Assembly: GCA_965221585.1 (NCBI GenBank)
Contig: OZ244898.1
Coordinates: forward strand, 310,001-374,000
Source: VXYK01 sp965221585
GTDB lineage: Bacteria; Actinomycetota; Acidimicrobiia; Acidimicrobiales; Aldehydirespiratoraceae
Direction: 5' to 3'
DNA length: 64,000 nucleotides
The translations under genes and the position numbers were made by a program. Position 1 is the stretch's first letter. Each line of letters starts with the position of its first letter. This document shows positions 41,794 through 50,961 of this stretch, piece by piece. Below the pieces are notes generated by a model. It ran no database searches and was not told where the DNA came from. It saw only the letters and a program-made list of their open reading frames with translations.

Positions 41794-44700
41794 CTACTGG
41801 GTTGCCGCGTCTGCACCGGCGACCGCTGCCTGGGAGGCGAGCCAGTCGGCCAGATCCTCCTCGGGATCATCCGAGGAGTAGTAGTCCATCGGCTCGTACT
41901 CGGGGGCGTTGGGAGCGATGTTGCGGTACTCCCCCATACCGGTTCCGGCCGGGATGAGCTTGCCGATGATGATGTTCTCCTTGAGACCGTGCAGGGAGTC
42001 GCTCTTCGACTCGATCGCGGCCTCGGTGAGGACACGGGTCGTCTCCTGGAACGACGCAGCCGAGAGCCACGATTCGGTGGCCAACGAAGCCTTGGTGATC
42101 CCCATCAGCTGGGGTCGGCCCTCGGCAGGCTGGCCGCCCTGTTCGATGACCCGGCGGTTGGTGTCGGCGAAGGTCTTCTGAGCCACCTGATAGCCGGGCA
42201 GGAACTCGGTGTCGCCGGGCTCGTTGATCAGGATGCGTTTCGTCATCTGACGCACGATCAGCTCGATGTGCTTGTCGTGGATCGACACGCCTTGGTCGCG
42301 GTACACCTTCTGAACCTCGTTGACCAGGTATTGCTGGGTTTCGCGGACTCCCTTGATCTCGAGGAGCTCCTTGGGGTCGCGGGCCCCCTCGACGAGCGCG
42401 TCACCGGCCCGGATCTCCTGACCGTCGAGAACCTCGAGACGGGAACCGGAGGGGATCGTGTAGGACTGTTCCTCGCCGTCGTCGGCCACGATCACGACTT
42501 CGAGTCCACGTCCGTCGTCCTCGCCGGCCCGGACCACGCCGGAGATTCGGGCCAGGGTGGCCTTGCCCTTGGGGGTGCGGGCCTCGAAGAGCTCAACAAC
42601 ACGCGGCAGACCGCCGGCGATGTCCTGGGCGCCGGCGACACCACCAGTGTGGAACGTGCGCATGGTGAGCTGGGTCCCCGGTTCACCGATCGACTGGGCG
42701 GCGATCACGCCGACGGCCTCGCCGAGTTCGATCAGTCCGCCGGTGGCCAGCGACATCCCGTAGGACTTCGCGGAGATACCGAAAGCAGAGTCGTCCGTGA
42801 GCGGTGAGAGGACTCGAACCCGGTTGACGGCCGGATCGTCGCGCAGGGTGGCGACTTCGTCTTCGCCGACCATCGTTCCCCGCTCGACAATTGTTCCGTC
42901 GGACAGTTCGACATCGTCGGCGAGCACTCGACCGAAGAGCCGGGTTTCCAGGTGGGAGAGCTTGTCGGGGGTGTCGGGCTGAATGTCGTCGAGCCAGATC
43001 CCGCGGACCACACCGGGGCGGTCGAACGGGTCCTCGTCGTTGATGATCAGTTCCTGGGCGACATCGACAAGTCGGCGGGTGAGGTAGCCGGAGTCGGCGG
43101 TGCGCAGAGCCGTGTCGACGAGACCCTTGCGGGCACCTGGAGTGGCGATGAAGTACTCGAGCATCTTCAAGCCTTCGCGGAAGTTGCTCTTGATCGGTCG
43201 GGGGATCATGTCGCCGCGGGGATTGGCGACCAGCCCGCGCATACCGGCGATCTGGCGAACCTGAGTCGTGTTGCCGCGTGCACCGGATGAGACCATCATG
43301 TTGACCGGGTTGAAATCGTCTGCTTCGAGTTCGTCCCGCATACGTTCGGTGACTTCGGCGGTCGCTCGAGACCAGAGTTCGACCTCCATCTGGCGGCGCT
43401 CACCGTCGGTGATGATGCCTCGACGGAACTGCCCTTCGATGGTGTCGGCCATCTTCTCGTGACGGTCCAGAATCTTGGCCTTCTCGGCAGGTGTCGCCAC
43501 GTCGTCGATCGAGATTGTCAGTCCTGACTGCATTGCGTAGAAGAAGCAGAGGTCCTTGATCGCATCGAGGCTCACGGCAACGTCGGCCTTTGCGTAACCG
43601 CGTGCCAGATCATCGACGATCTCGCCCATGACCTTCCTGTCGACCTTGGCATTGATGTAGGGGTAGGCGTCGGGCAGCGCCTCGTTGAAGAAGACCCGCC
43701 CCACGGTGGTGTGCTCATATCGGCCCGGTTCGCCCTCAGCTCCGATCAGCAGGTCTGGAACACGGAACTCGATCGGGGCGTGGATCGCCAGGTCGCCGCG
43801 TTCATAGGCGGTGTGGACCTCCCGCGCGTCACGGAACACCCGACCCGCGCCGACGGCGTCGTCAACCTGCTCAGTCAAATAGAACGCGCCGATGATCATG
43901 TCCTGGGTGGGCGTTACCAGGGGTCGTCCATTGGCCGGACTCAGCACGTTGTTGGCGCTCAGCATCAGCACCCGCGCCTCGGCCTGAGCCTCGGCTGACA
44001 GCGGCAGATGGACAGCCATCTGGTCGCCGTCGAAATCGGCGTTGAAAGCGGTGCACACCAACGGGTGCAGGCGGATCGCCTTGCCTTCCACCAGAACCGG
44101 TTCGAAGGCCTGGATGCCCAGACGGTGCAGCGTCGGAGCGCGGTTCAAAAGCACCGGATGCTCTTGAATGACATCCTCGAGAACGTCCCAGACCTGGGGT
44201 TTGCGACGTTCGACCATGCGCTTGGCTGATTTGATGTTCTGCGCCAACTCGGCGTCGACGAGCTTCTTCATGACGAAGGGCTTGAAGAGTTCGAGGGCCA
44301 TGATCTTGGGCAGTCCGCACTGATGGAACTTCAGCGTCGGCCCGACCACGATCACCGAGCGACCCGAATAGTCGACGCGCTTGCCCAGCAGGTTCTGGCG
44401 GAACCGGCCCTGCTTGCCCTTGAGCATGTCAGAGAGGGACTTCAGGGGACGATTGCCCGGACCGGTGACGGGACGCCCGCGGCGTCCGTTGTCGAACAAC
44501 GCGTCCACCGCTTCCTGCAGCATCCGCTTCTCGTTGTTGATGATGATGTCGGGGGCACCGATATCGAGCAGCCGCTTCAGCCGGTTGTTGCGGTTGATGA
44601 CCCGTCGATAGAGGTCATTGAGGTCTGAGGTCGCGAAACGGCCGCCGTCGAGCTGGACCATGGGCCGGAGTTCCGGCGGGATGATCGGGATGGCGTCAAG

Positions 44701-45696
44701 GATCATGGCCCGAGGGCTGTTGATCCGGCGACCATGATCGTCGCGACGGTTGAAGGCAGCCAGGATCTTCAGTCGTTTGATGGCCTTCTGCTTGCGTTGC
44801 GCGGAGAGTCCCCGCTGACCCTCGGGCGGGTTGATCTGTGTCCTGAGCGTTTCCTCCTCTTCGTCGAAGTCCAGCGTCTCGGCGAGATGCGCGATCGCAC
44901 TTGCTCCCATGCCGCCCTCGAAGTAGGTGCCCCAGCGATCCTGCATCTCGCGCCAGAGCATCTCATCCTCGACTATCTGTCGAGCGAAGAGACCTGTGAA
45001 CTCCTCCCAAGCCCGCTCGAGGGTGTCGAGCTCGATCTCGTACTGCTCGCGGATGTCGGCGAGTTCCCGGTCGGCCTGGCGGCGCAGGGCCTTGAGTTCG
45101 GAATCCTTGGCGTCGTCCTGCTCAAGCGTCTCCAGCTCTCGTTCGAGCTCCTCGTTGCGGCTCTCAAGGTCTGCTTCCATCTCGGAGTTGATGGCGTCGC
45201 GCTCGGCCACAACCTCGGCTTCGAGTTCTGACAGGTCTGCGTCGCGGCGCTCCTCGTCTACCGATACCACCAGGTTGGCAGCAAAATATATGACCTTCTC
45301 AAGCTGTTTGGCCTTGAGCTCCTCGCGGGGCTGTGTGCCCATGAGCAGGTAGGCCAGCCACGAACGAGTGCCGCGGAGGTACCAGATGTGGACCGCGGGC
45401 GCCGCTAGTTCAAGGTGTCCCATACGCTCGCGACGCACCTTGGACCGGGTAACTTCAACGCCGCAGCGTTCGCAGATGATCCCCTTGAAGCGAACCCGCT
45501 TGTACTTGCCGCACGAGCACTCCCAGTCTTTGGTAGGACCGAAGATCTTCTCGCAGAACAGTCCGTCCTTCTCGGGCTTGAGCGTGCGGTAGTTGATGGT
45601 CTCAGGTTTTTTGACCTCGCCGTTGGACCATGTGCGAATGCTGTCGGCGGTGGCGAGTCCAATCTTCAGATTGGAGAAATCGTTGACATCGAGCAT
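41794..45696 (-). CDS. rpoC: DNA-directed RNA polymerase subunit beta-prime
   Basis: Product of 1300 aa. Zinc ribbon CSCGKYKRVRFKGIICERCG near residue 60; the active-site loop NADFDGDQMAVHLPLSAEAQ binds the catalytic Mg ions. The later conserved regions include PGTQLTMRTFHTGGVAG. Residues about 150-250 form a Glu/Arg-rich coiled coil (for example DSELKALRRQADRELADIRE), as expected for actinobacterial RpoC. Follows rpoB after 34 bp. Confidence 0.98.
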   Translation of the reverse strand: MLDVNDFSNLKIGLATADSIRTWSNGEVKKPETINYRTLKPEKDGLFCEKIFGPTKDWECSCGKYKRVRFKGIICERCGVEVTRSKVRRERMGHLELAAPAVHIWYLRGTRSWLAYLLMGTQPREELKAKQLEKVIYFAANLVVSVDEERRDADLSELEAEVVAERDAINSEMEADLESRNEELERELETLEQDDAKDSELKALRRQADRELADIREQYEIELDTLERAWEEFTGLFARQIVEDEMLWREMQDRWGTYFEGGMGASAIAHLAETLDFDEEEETLRTQINPPEGQRGLSAQRKQKAIKRLKILAAFNRRDDHGRRINSPRAMILDAIPIIPPELRPMVQLDGGRFATSDLNDLYRRVINRNNRLKRLLDIGAPDIIINNEKRMLQEAVDALFDNGRRGRPVTGPGNRPLKSLSDMLKGKQGRFRQNLLGKRVDYSGRSVIVVGPTLKFHQCGLPKIMALELFKPFVMKKLVDAELAQNIKSAKRMVERRKPQVWDVLEDVIQEHPVLLNRAPTLHRLGIQAFEPVLVEGKAIRLHPLVCTAFNADFDGDQMAVHLPLSAEAQAEARVLMLSANNVLSPANGRPLVTPTQDMIIGAFYLTEQVDDAVGAGRVFRDAREVHTAYERGDLAIHAPIEFRVPDLLIGAEGEPGRYEHTTVGRVFFNEALPDAYPYINAKVDRKVMGEIVDDLARGYAKADVAVSLDAIKDLCFFYAMQSGLTISIDDVATPAEKAKILDRHEKMADTIEGQFRRGIITDGERRQMEVELWSRATAEVTERMRDELEADDFNPVNMMVSSGARGNTTQVRQIAGMRGLVANPRGDMIPRPIKSNFREGLKMLEYFIATPGARKGLVDTALRTADSGYLTRRLVDVAQELIINDEDPFDRPGVVRGIWLDDIQPDTPDKLSHLETRLFGRVLADDVELSDGTIVERGTMVGEDEVATLRDDPAVNRVRVLSPLTDDSAFGISAKSYGMSLATGGLIELGEAVGVIAAQSIGEPGTQLTMRTFHTGGVAGAQDIAGGLPRVVELFEARTPKGKATLARISGVVRAGEDDGRGLEVVIVADDGEEQSYTIPSGSRLEVLDGQEIRAGDALVEGARDPKELLEIKGVRETQQYLVNEVQKVYRDQGVSIHDKHIELIVRQMTKRILINEPGDTEFLPGYQVAQKTFADTNRRVIEQGGQPAEGRPQLMGITKASLATESWLSAASFQETTRVLTEAAIESKSDSLHGLKENIIIGKLIPAGTGMGEYRNIAPNAPEYEPMDYYSSDDPEEDLADWLASQAAVAGADAATQ

Positions 45697-45730
45697 GACT
45701 GTCGTCCTCTCAACTCTTCAGTTCTGCCGC

Positions 45731-48700
45731 TCAGCCGCGGGCCGCGCGAGCCGCGGCACGGGCTGCATCTTCTTCATCTGAACCTCGTTCGGGGCGCTGG
45801 AGATCGATCCCCAGTTCCTCGACCGTCCGGAACGTCTCTTCATCGAGTTCCTGCATCTCGATCTCCTGGCCCTCCTTGGAGAGGACCTCGACGTTGATGC
45901 ACAGGGCCTGCATCTCCTTGATGAGGACCTTGAAAGACTCGGGGATTCCAGGTTCGGGAATGTTGTCGCCCTTGACGATCGCCTCATAGACCCTGACGCG
46001 GCCCAGGACGTCGTCGGACTTGATCGTCAGCAACTCCTGGAGGCAGTAGGCGGCGCCGTACGCCTCTAGGGCCCAGACCTCCATCTCGCCGAACCGCTGA
46101 CCGCCGAATTGGGCCTTGCCGCCGAGCGGCTGCTGGGTGATCATCGAGTACGGCCCTGTTGAGCGGGCGTGGATCTTGTCGTCGACTAGGTGCGACAGTT
46201 TCAGGATGTAGACGTATCCCGTCATGATCGGGTTGTCGTAGGCCTCTCCGGTACGCCCGTTGTAGAGCACCTGCTTGCCGTCGTCGCCGATCAACCGCGT
46301 CCGGCCGTCGTGGCTCTCCGGGTTGAGGTTCTTGAGAATGTCGACGATCACGGGCTTGTCGCCTGCCAGTTCCTTCTCGTCCCATTTGGCGCCGTCGAAG
46401 ACGGGTGTGGAGATGAACACTGCCGGGTCTGTAGTCGGACGGGTCTTGGACTCGGTGTCGCGGACCGGTTCGTTGCCGATCCTCTCTCCGTCGGTCTCCC
46501 AGCCCCAGCGGGCGCAGTAGCCGAGATGCGCCTCGAGCACCTGGCCGACGTTCATGCGCGATGGCACACCCAGCGGGTTCAGGATGATGTCGACCGGTTG
46601 GCCGTCGGCGTTGTACGGCATGTCCTCGACCGGGAGGATCTTGGAGATGACGCCCTTGTTGCCGTGGCGTCCGGCGAGCTTGTCTCCGACACTGATCTTG
46701 CGTTTCTGGGCCACATAGACCCGGACCAGCTGGTTGACACCCGGGGGGAGCTCGGCGTCGTCGCGGCTGAAGGCCTTGACATCGATGACTTTGCCGCTCT
46801 CACCGTGGGGAACCTTCAAGGAGGTGTCGCGCACCTCTCGGGCCTTCTCGCCGAAGATCGCGCGCAGCAGGCGCTCCTCGGGCGTCAGCTCCGTCTCGCC
46901 CTTCGGTGTGACCTTGCCGACGAGCACGTCGCCTGGCCCGACCTCGGCCCCGACCCGGATGATGCCCCGTTCGTCGAGGTCGGCAAGGATGTCGTCGCTC
47001 AGGTTGGGGATGTCCCGGGTGATGTCCTCGGCGCCGAGTTTGGTGTCGCGGGCATCGATCTCGTGCTCATGGATATGGACCGAGGTGAGCACGTCATCTT
47101 TGACGAGCCGCTCAGAAAGGATGATGGCGTCCTCGAAGTTGTAGCCCTCCCAGGGCATGAAGGCCACGAGCAGGTTCTTGCCGAGCGCCAACTCCCCGTT
47201 GTCGGTGGAGGGACCGTCGGCCAAAAGCTGGCCGGCGGTTACCTTGTCGCCCGCTGTGACCCTCGGCTTCTGCGAGATGCAGGAGTCCTGGTTCGAGCGC
47301 TCGAACCGTTTCAGCGGAATGTTCGTCCGGCCGAGGTTCTTGTAGTCGATGACCATGTGCTCGGCGTCGAGTTCGAGCACCGTCCCGTCGTCGTCGGCGA
47401 GCACTATGTCGCCTGCGTCGGTTGCGCAGTCCGTCTCGATGCCGGTACCGATGTAGGGCGCTTCGGAGCGAACCAGGGGCACGGCTTGACGCTGCATGTT
47501 GGCGCCCATCAGGGCACGGTTCGCGTCGTCGTGCTCGAGGAACGGGATCAGAGCGGTGGCGACCGAGATGATCTGCTTGGGTGAGACGTCCATCATCTGG
47601 ACTTCGTCGGGGGGAACCGAGGAGATCTCAGTGGTCGCCCCGAAGAAGACGTCTTCGTCGAGCTGCGCTCGCAGTTCTTTGAGGGACACGGCTTGCGGTG
47701 ATCGCCTCACCAGGACGCGGTCGTTGATGAACTTCCCCTCGTCGTCGATGGGGGCGTTGGCCTGGGCGACGACGAACTCCTCCTCTTCGTCGGCGGCGAG
47801 GTAGACGATCTCGTCGGTGACCGTCCCGTCTTTGACCTTCCGGTAGGGCGATTCGATGAAACCGAACGGGTTGACACGCGCGTAGGAGGCCAGACCACCG
47901 ATCAGGCCGATATTGGGACCCTCCGGCGTTTCGATGGGGCACATGCGGCCGTAGTGCGAGAAGTGGACGTCGCGGACTTCGAAGCCTGCACGCTCACGAG
48001 ACAGTCCACCGGGGCCGAGAGCGGAAAGGCGTCGGCGGTGGGTCAAACCCGAGAGCGGGTTGACCTGGTCCATGAACTGCGAGAGCTGCGAGGTCCCGAA
48101 GAACTCCTTGATCGCCGCGACCACTGGACGGATGTTGATCAGCGTCTGAGGAGCGATCGCCTCTACATCCTGGGTGGTCATGCGTTCACGCACGACCCGC
48201 TCCATGCGCGACAGGCCGATGCGGACCTGATTCTGGATCAGCTCGCCGACGCTGCGGATACGACGGTTGGCGAAATGGTCCTGGTCGTCGAGTCGGTAAC
48301 CGGGGGTGGCGTGGGCCAGATTGAGCAGGTAGGTCGTCGCAGCGAGCATTTCGGCTTGGGAGAGCACGGACTGGTCCGGGTCGGGTCGCTCGAGATCCAG
48401 ACCGAACTGCTCTTCAAGGAAGTCGATCTCTGGACCGAGTTTGCGGTTGAGCTTGTAACGGCCTACCCGGGACAGGTCGTAGCGACGCGAATCGAAGAAG
48501 GCGTTGCGGAAGTACGACCGGGCTGACTCGACCGTGTGCGGTTCGCCGGGCCGGGCACGCTTGTAGATCTCGAGCAGTGATTCTTCGCGGGTCGGGGCGA
48601 CGTCCTTGTCCTTCTCCCACTGGCCTTCGAGGAGGTGGAAGTGGTCGACCAGGCGGTCCAGGAAACCCGGTTCGTTCTCCTCGTCGTAACCGAGAGCCCT

Positions 48701-49318
48701 CAGCAAGGTGAATAGTGAGATGCGACGCTTGCGTGCGACGCGTGCGCCGGCGGTCGTGTCCTTGCCGGGCTTCTGCTCCACATCGAACTCGATCCATTCA
48801 CCGCGGTAGGGGTGGATGGTTCCGGTGACGATCTGATGCTTGCTGCGGTTGCGCAGCCGGTACCGTTCACCCGGCTGGAAGATGACGCCGGGGGACCGGA
48901 CGAGCTGGGAGACGACGACCCGCTCTGTCCCGTTGATGATGAAGGTTCCCTTGTCCGTCATCATCGGGAAGTCGCCCATGAAGACGGTCTGCTCTTTGAT
49001 CTCGCCGGTGTTGGCGTTCATGAACCGGGCGCGCACGAATATCGGTGCGCTGTAGGTCATGTCCTTTTCTTTGCATTCCTCAACGGAGAACTTCGGAGGC
49101 GGGCAGAGGTCCTCGTCGTCGGGATCGAACTCGAGCTCGAGCTGGAGCGTCTCCGCGAAGTCGCGGATCGGGCTGATGTCCCGGAAGGTCTGAGCCAGTC
49201 CCTCCTTGAGCAGCCATTCAAACGACTTCTTTTGAACAGCGATCAGATTCGGCAGTTCGAGAACCTCTTTGAGGTTTCCGAATGAGTAGCGTTCGCGTGG
49301 TTCAGCGCGTGTTGTCAC
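45731..49318 (-). CDS. rpoB: DNA-directed RNA polymerase subunit beta
   Basis: Product of 1195 aa. GTG start with AGGAG 6 nt before it. Rifampicin-pocket segment FFGTSQLSQFMDQVNPLSGL followed by THRRRLSALGPGGL, then HYGRMCPIETPEGPNIGLIG. The C-terminal GGKAQFGGQRFGEMEVWALE contacts beta-prime. The promoter-like site at 49534-49562 and the leader hairpin at 49463-49500 lie upstream. Confidence 0.98.
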   Translation of the reverse strand: MTTRAEPRERYSFGNLKEVLELPNLIAVQKKSFEWLLKEGLAQTFRDISPIRDFAETLQLELEFDPDDEDLCPPPKFSVEECKEKDMTYSAPIFVRARFMNANTGEIKEQTVFMGDFPMMTDKGTFIINGTERVVVSQLVRSPGVIFQPGERYRLRNRSKHQIVTGTIHPYRGEWIEFDVEQKPGKDTTAGARVARKRRISLFTLLRALGYDEENEPGFLDRLVDHFHLLEGQWEKDKDVAPTREESLLEIYKRARPGEPHTVESARSYFRNAFFDSRRYDLSRVGRYKLNRKLGPEIDFLEEQFGLDLERPDPDQSVLSQAEMLAATTYLLNLAHATPGYRLDDQDHFANRRIRSVGELIQNQVRIGLSRMERVVRERMTTQDVEAIAPQTLINIRPVVAAIKEFFGTSQLSQFMDQVNPLSGLTHRRRLSALGPGGLSRERAGFEVRDVHFSHYGRMCPIETPEGPNIGLIGGLASYARVNPFGFIESPYRKVKDGTVTDEIVYLAADEEEEFVVAQANAPIDDEGKFINDRVLVRRSPQAVSLKELRAQLDEDVFFGATTEISSVPPDEVQMMDVSPKQIISVATALIPFLEHDDANRALMGANMQRQAVPLVRSEAPYIGTGIETDCATDAGDIVLADDDGTVLELDAEHMVIDYKNLGRTNIPLKRFERSNQDSCISQKPRVTAGDKVTAGQLLADGPSTDNGELALGKNLLVAFMPWEGYNFEDAIILSERLVKDDVLTSVHIHEHEIDARDTKLGAEDITRDIPNLSDDILADLDERGIIRVGAEVGPGDVLVGKVTPKGETELTPEERLLRAIFGEKAREVRDTSLKVPHGESGKVIDVKAFSRDDAELPPGVNQLVRVYVAQKRKISVGDKLAGRHGNKGVISKILPVEDMPYNADGQPVDIILNPLGVPSRMNVGQVLEAHLGYCARWGWETDGERIGNEPVRDTESKTRPTTDPAVFISTPVFDGAKWDEKELAGDKPVIVDILKNLNPESHDGRTRLIGDDGKQVLYNGRTGEAYDNPIMTGYVYILKLSHLVDDKIHARSTGPYSMITQQPLGGKAQFGGQRFGEMEVWALEAYGAAYCLQELLTIKSDDVLGRVRVYEAIVKGDNIPEPGIPESFKVLIKEMQALCINVEVLSKEGQEIEMQELDEETFRTVEELGIDLQRPERGSDEEDAARAAARAARG

Positions 49319-49462
49319 CAGTGCTCCTGAGTTGCCAGTGAACGAAAACGGAGCGCGGCAACCGGAGCGCGAGAAATCGATCGGAAGTTGGTCGGAACAG
49401 GCGCCAAGGGGACCACGCTGTCTCAGAGACTAGTGTGCCGCGGCCCGAGCAGCAACTTGGGC

Positions 49463-49500
49463 AACAAAAAGCCGCGCCTGCCGGTTATTTTGGCGGCACG
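49463..49500 (-). terminator. Intrinsic-terminator-like hairpin in the rpoB leader
   Basis: On the minus strand CGTGCCGCC (49492-49500) pairs with GGC-A-GGCGCG (49473-49482, one bulged A and one G-U pair) around a 9-nt AT-rich loop. It is followed by GC and then TTTTTGTT (49463-49470). It could end the phosphatase transcript or act as an attenuator in front of rpoB. Confidence 0.65.
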
Positions 49501-49533
49501 CTCCAGGCCGGTGAACCAGCCGAAGATACGCGA

Positions 49534-49562
49534 ACAATAGAACAGTTGCCTGCTGAGGTCAA
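49534..49562 (-). promoter_or_regulatory. Predicted promoter of rpoBC
   Basis: Minus-strand TTGACC (49557-49562), exactly 17 bp, TATTGT (49534-49539), located between the phosphatase stop and rpoB. It gives a leader of about 210 nt containing the terminator-like hairpin. A second, weaker candidate further down is TTGCTG, 17 bp, TAGTCT. Confidence 0.65.
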
Positions 49563-49583
49563 GCGTTGGGTGCAGCGACGCGA

Positions 49584-50564
49584 TTATCCGTCGCTTGGTG
49601 TACACAGTTTCGAGCGGGCTGCTTCGGCCATTTCAGGCCTCACGCCGATCGAGGCGAGGTAGCCGGCATGGTCCCCCCAGCGTTGCCTCAACCCTTCGAG
49701 TGTCTGTCGCATGACGACCCTCGGTGACAGCCACATCGTCTCGAAGTCCTTCGGGTCGAACCCCGCGGCGCGGATCTGATCCTGGAACCGTGAATCGGTG
49801 GCCGGCCTGCGGTACTGCTGGCTTATCTCGTAATCGTCGAGCAGGTGAGGTTCGGGAACACCGGCGAGTCCGAGAAGCACCATCGCCATGACGCCGGTGC
49901 GGTCCTTGCCTGCGGTGCAGTGAAAGAGGATGCGGTGACCCGCAGCGACTGTGTCGATGACCTCTGTGAAGTAGTCGCCGAACCCTTCGAGCATGTTCAG
50001 ATAGCCGGCGGCCATGTCGTCTTTGTCGAACTTGGTGAGGGTCCCGTCGACGATTCGCGTCAACATGCTGCGGTGTTGTGCCACATCACTGGACATCGGG
50101 AAGTGGACATGGGTGACGGTGCGGGGCAGCCGATCCGGGGCGGCTGCGACTTCAGCGTTGCTGCGAAGGTCGAACACCTTGGAGATACCGAGTGACTCGA
50201 TCACTGCCCGATCGTCGGCGCTGAGCCCGTCGAGCCGGTCGCTGCGAAAGACACGTCCCCAACGAGTTGTAGAGCCGTCTTGCGTCGGGTATCCGCCGAG
50301 GTCGCGGAAGTTGTCGGGTCCGTCCATGTCCAAGCAGCGCTGCGCCGTGACGGTGAACCCCCTCTCGGGTTCGAACAGGTGGATGTACTGCCGGCACTCT
50401 GAGCGAGCGATCACGGTGCGGCCCGCCGCATCCGGGGCGCGGACATCGGTTCCGGGATCGTCTGGATCGTTGGAGACGAAGACCGACAACGACGGCGATC
50501 CACCTCGCCAGGAGATGATCAACTCGTCGTTGTCGGCGACAACGTTGGTGTGGGTGACGGCCAC
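49584..50564 (-). CDS. Tyrosine/serine protein phosphatase (DSP/PtpB-like)
   Basis: Product of 326 aa. Residues 1-75 look like a small beta domain. They are followed by the family entry motif NFRDLGGYPTQDG and the active-site P-loop HCTAGKDRTG (215-224, nucleophile Cys216, Arg222). This is the PF13350-type phosphatase family that includes mycobacterial PtpB, acting on phosphotyrosine, phosphoserine or phosphoinositides. No signal peptide is seen. Its GTG start directly abuts the TAG stop of rplL without any gap, so it is probably translationally coupled to rplL. That is unexpected between rplL and rpoB. Confidence 0.88.
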   Translation of the reverse strand: MAVTHTNVVADNDELIISWRGGSPSLSVFVSNDPDDPGTDVRAPDAAGRTVIARSECRQYIHLFEPERGFTVTAQRCLDMDGPDNFRDLGGYPTQDGSTTRWGRVFRSDRLDGLSADDRAVIESLGISKVFDLRSNAEVAAAPDRLPRTVTHVHFPMSSDVAQHRSMLTRIVDGTLTKFDKDDMAAGYLNMLEGFGDYFTEVIDTVAAGHRILFHCTAGKDRTGVMAMVLLGLAGVPEPHLLDDYEISQQYRRPATDSRFQDQIRAAGFDPKDFETMWLSPRVVMRQTLEGLRQRWGDHAGYLASIGVRPEMAEAARSKLCTPSDG

Positions 50565-50960
50565 CTATTGGAGTTCGACGCTTGCGCCCGCCGCTTCAAG
50601 TGCTTCTTTGGCTTTCTCGGCGTCGGCCGCGGCGATCCCTTCCAGGATCTTGCTGGGGGCTCCGTCGACGAGTTCCTTGGCTTCCTTGAGGCCCAGGGAG
50701 GTGAGTCCGCGGACCTCCTTGATGACCTGGATCTTCTTTTCGCCGATGGCGGTCAGGAGCACATCGAATTCAGTCTGTTCCTCGGCCTCGGCCTCACCTG
50801 CGCTGTCGCCGACAGGTGCCGCGACCGCCGCGACCGCCGGGGCGGCCGCCGTCACACCGAACTTCTCCTCGAATTCCGTCAACAGCTCGCTGAGTTCAAG
50901 GACGCTCATGGCGCCGATCGCATCAAGGATCTCTTCTTTGGTTGCTTGCTTGGTTGCCAT
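50565..50960 (-). CDS. rplL: 50S ribosomal protein L7/L12
   Basis: Product of 131 aa from the ATG at 50960; an open frame continues upstream inside rplJ but has no family match. N-terminal dimerisation helices (EILDAIGAMSVLELSELLTE), an Ala-rich hinge and the factor-binding domain KKIQVIKEVRGLTSLGLKEA. It starts 1 bp after rplJ and forms the ribosomal stalk. Confidence 0.97.
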   Translation of the reverse strand: MATKQATKEEILDAIGAMSVLELSELLTEFEEKFGVTAAAPAVAAVAAPVGDSAGEAEAEEQTEFDVLLTAIGEKKIQVIKEVRGLTSLGLKEAKELVDGAPSKILEGIAAADAEKAKEALEAAGASVELQ

Positions 50961-50961
50961 G

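Noticed and set aside
46190..47584. A long open frame opposite rpoB
   Set aside because: Antisense shadow of rpoB, with low-complexity Val/Asp-rich translation and no domain.
48020..48120. Val and Arg substitutions in the rifampicin pocket of RpoB (MDQVNPL, THRRRL)
   Set aside because: This segment varies naturally between phyla (for example MDQTNPL in Bacillus). It is not evidence of rifampicin resistance without testing.
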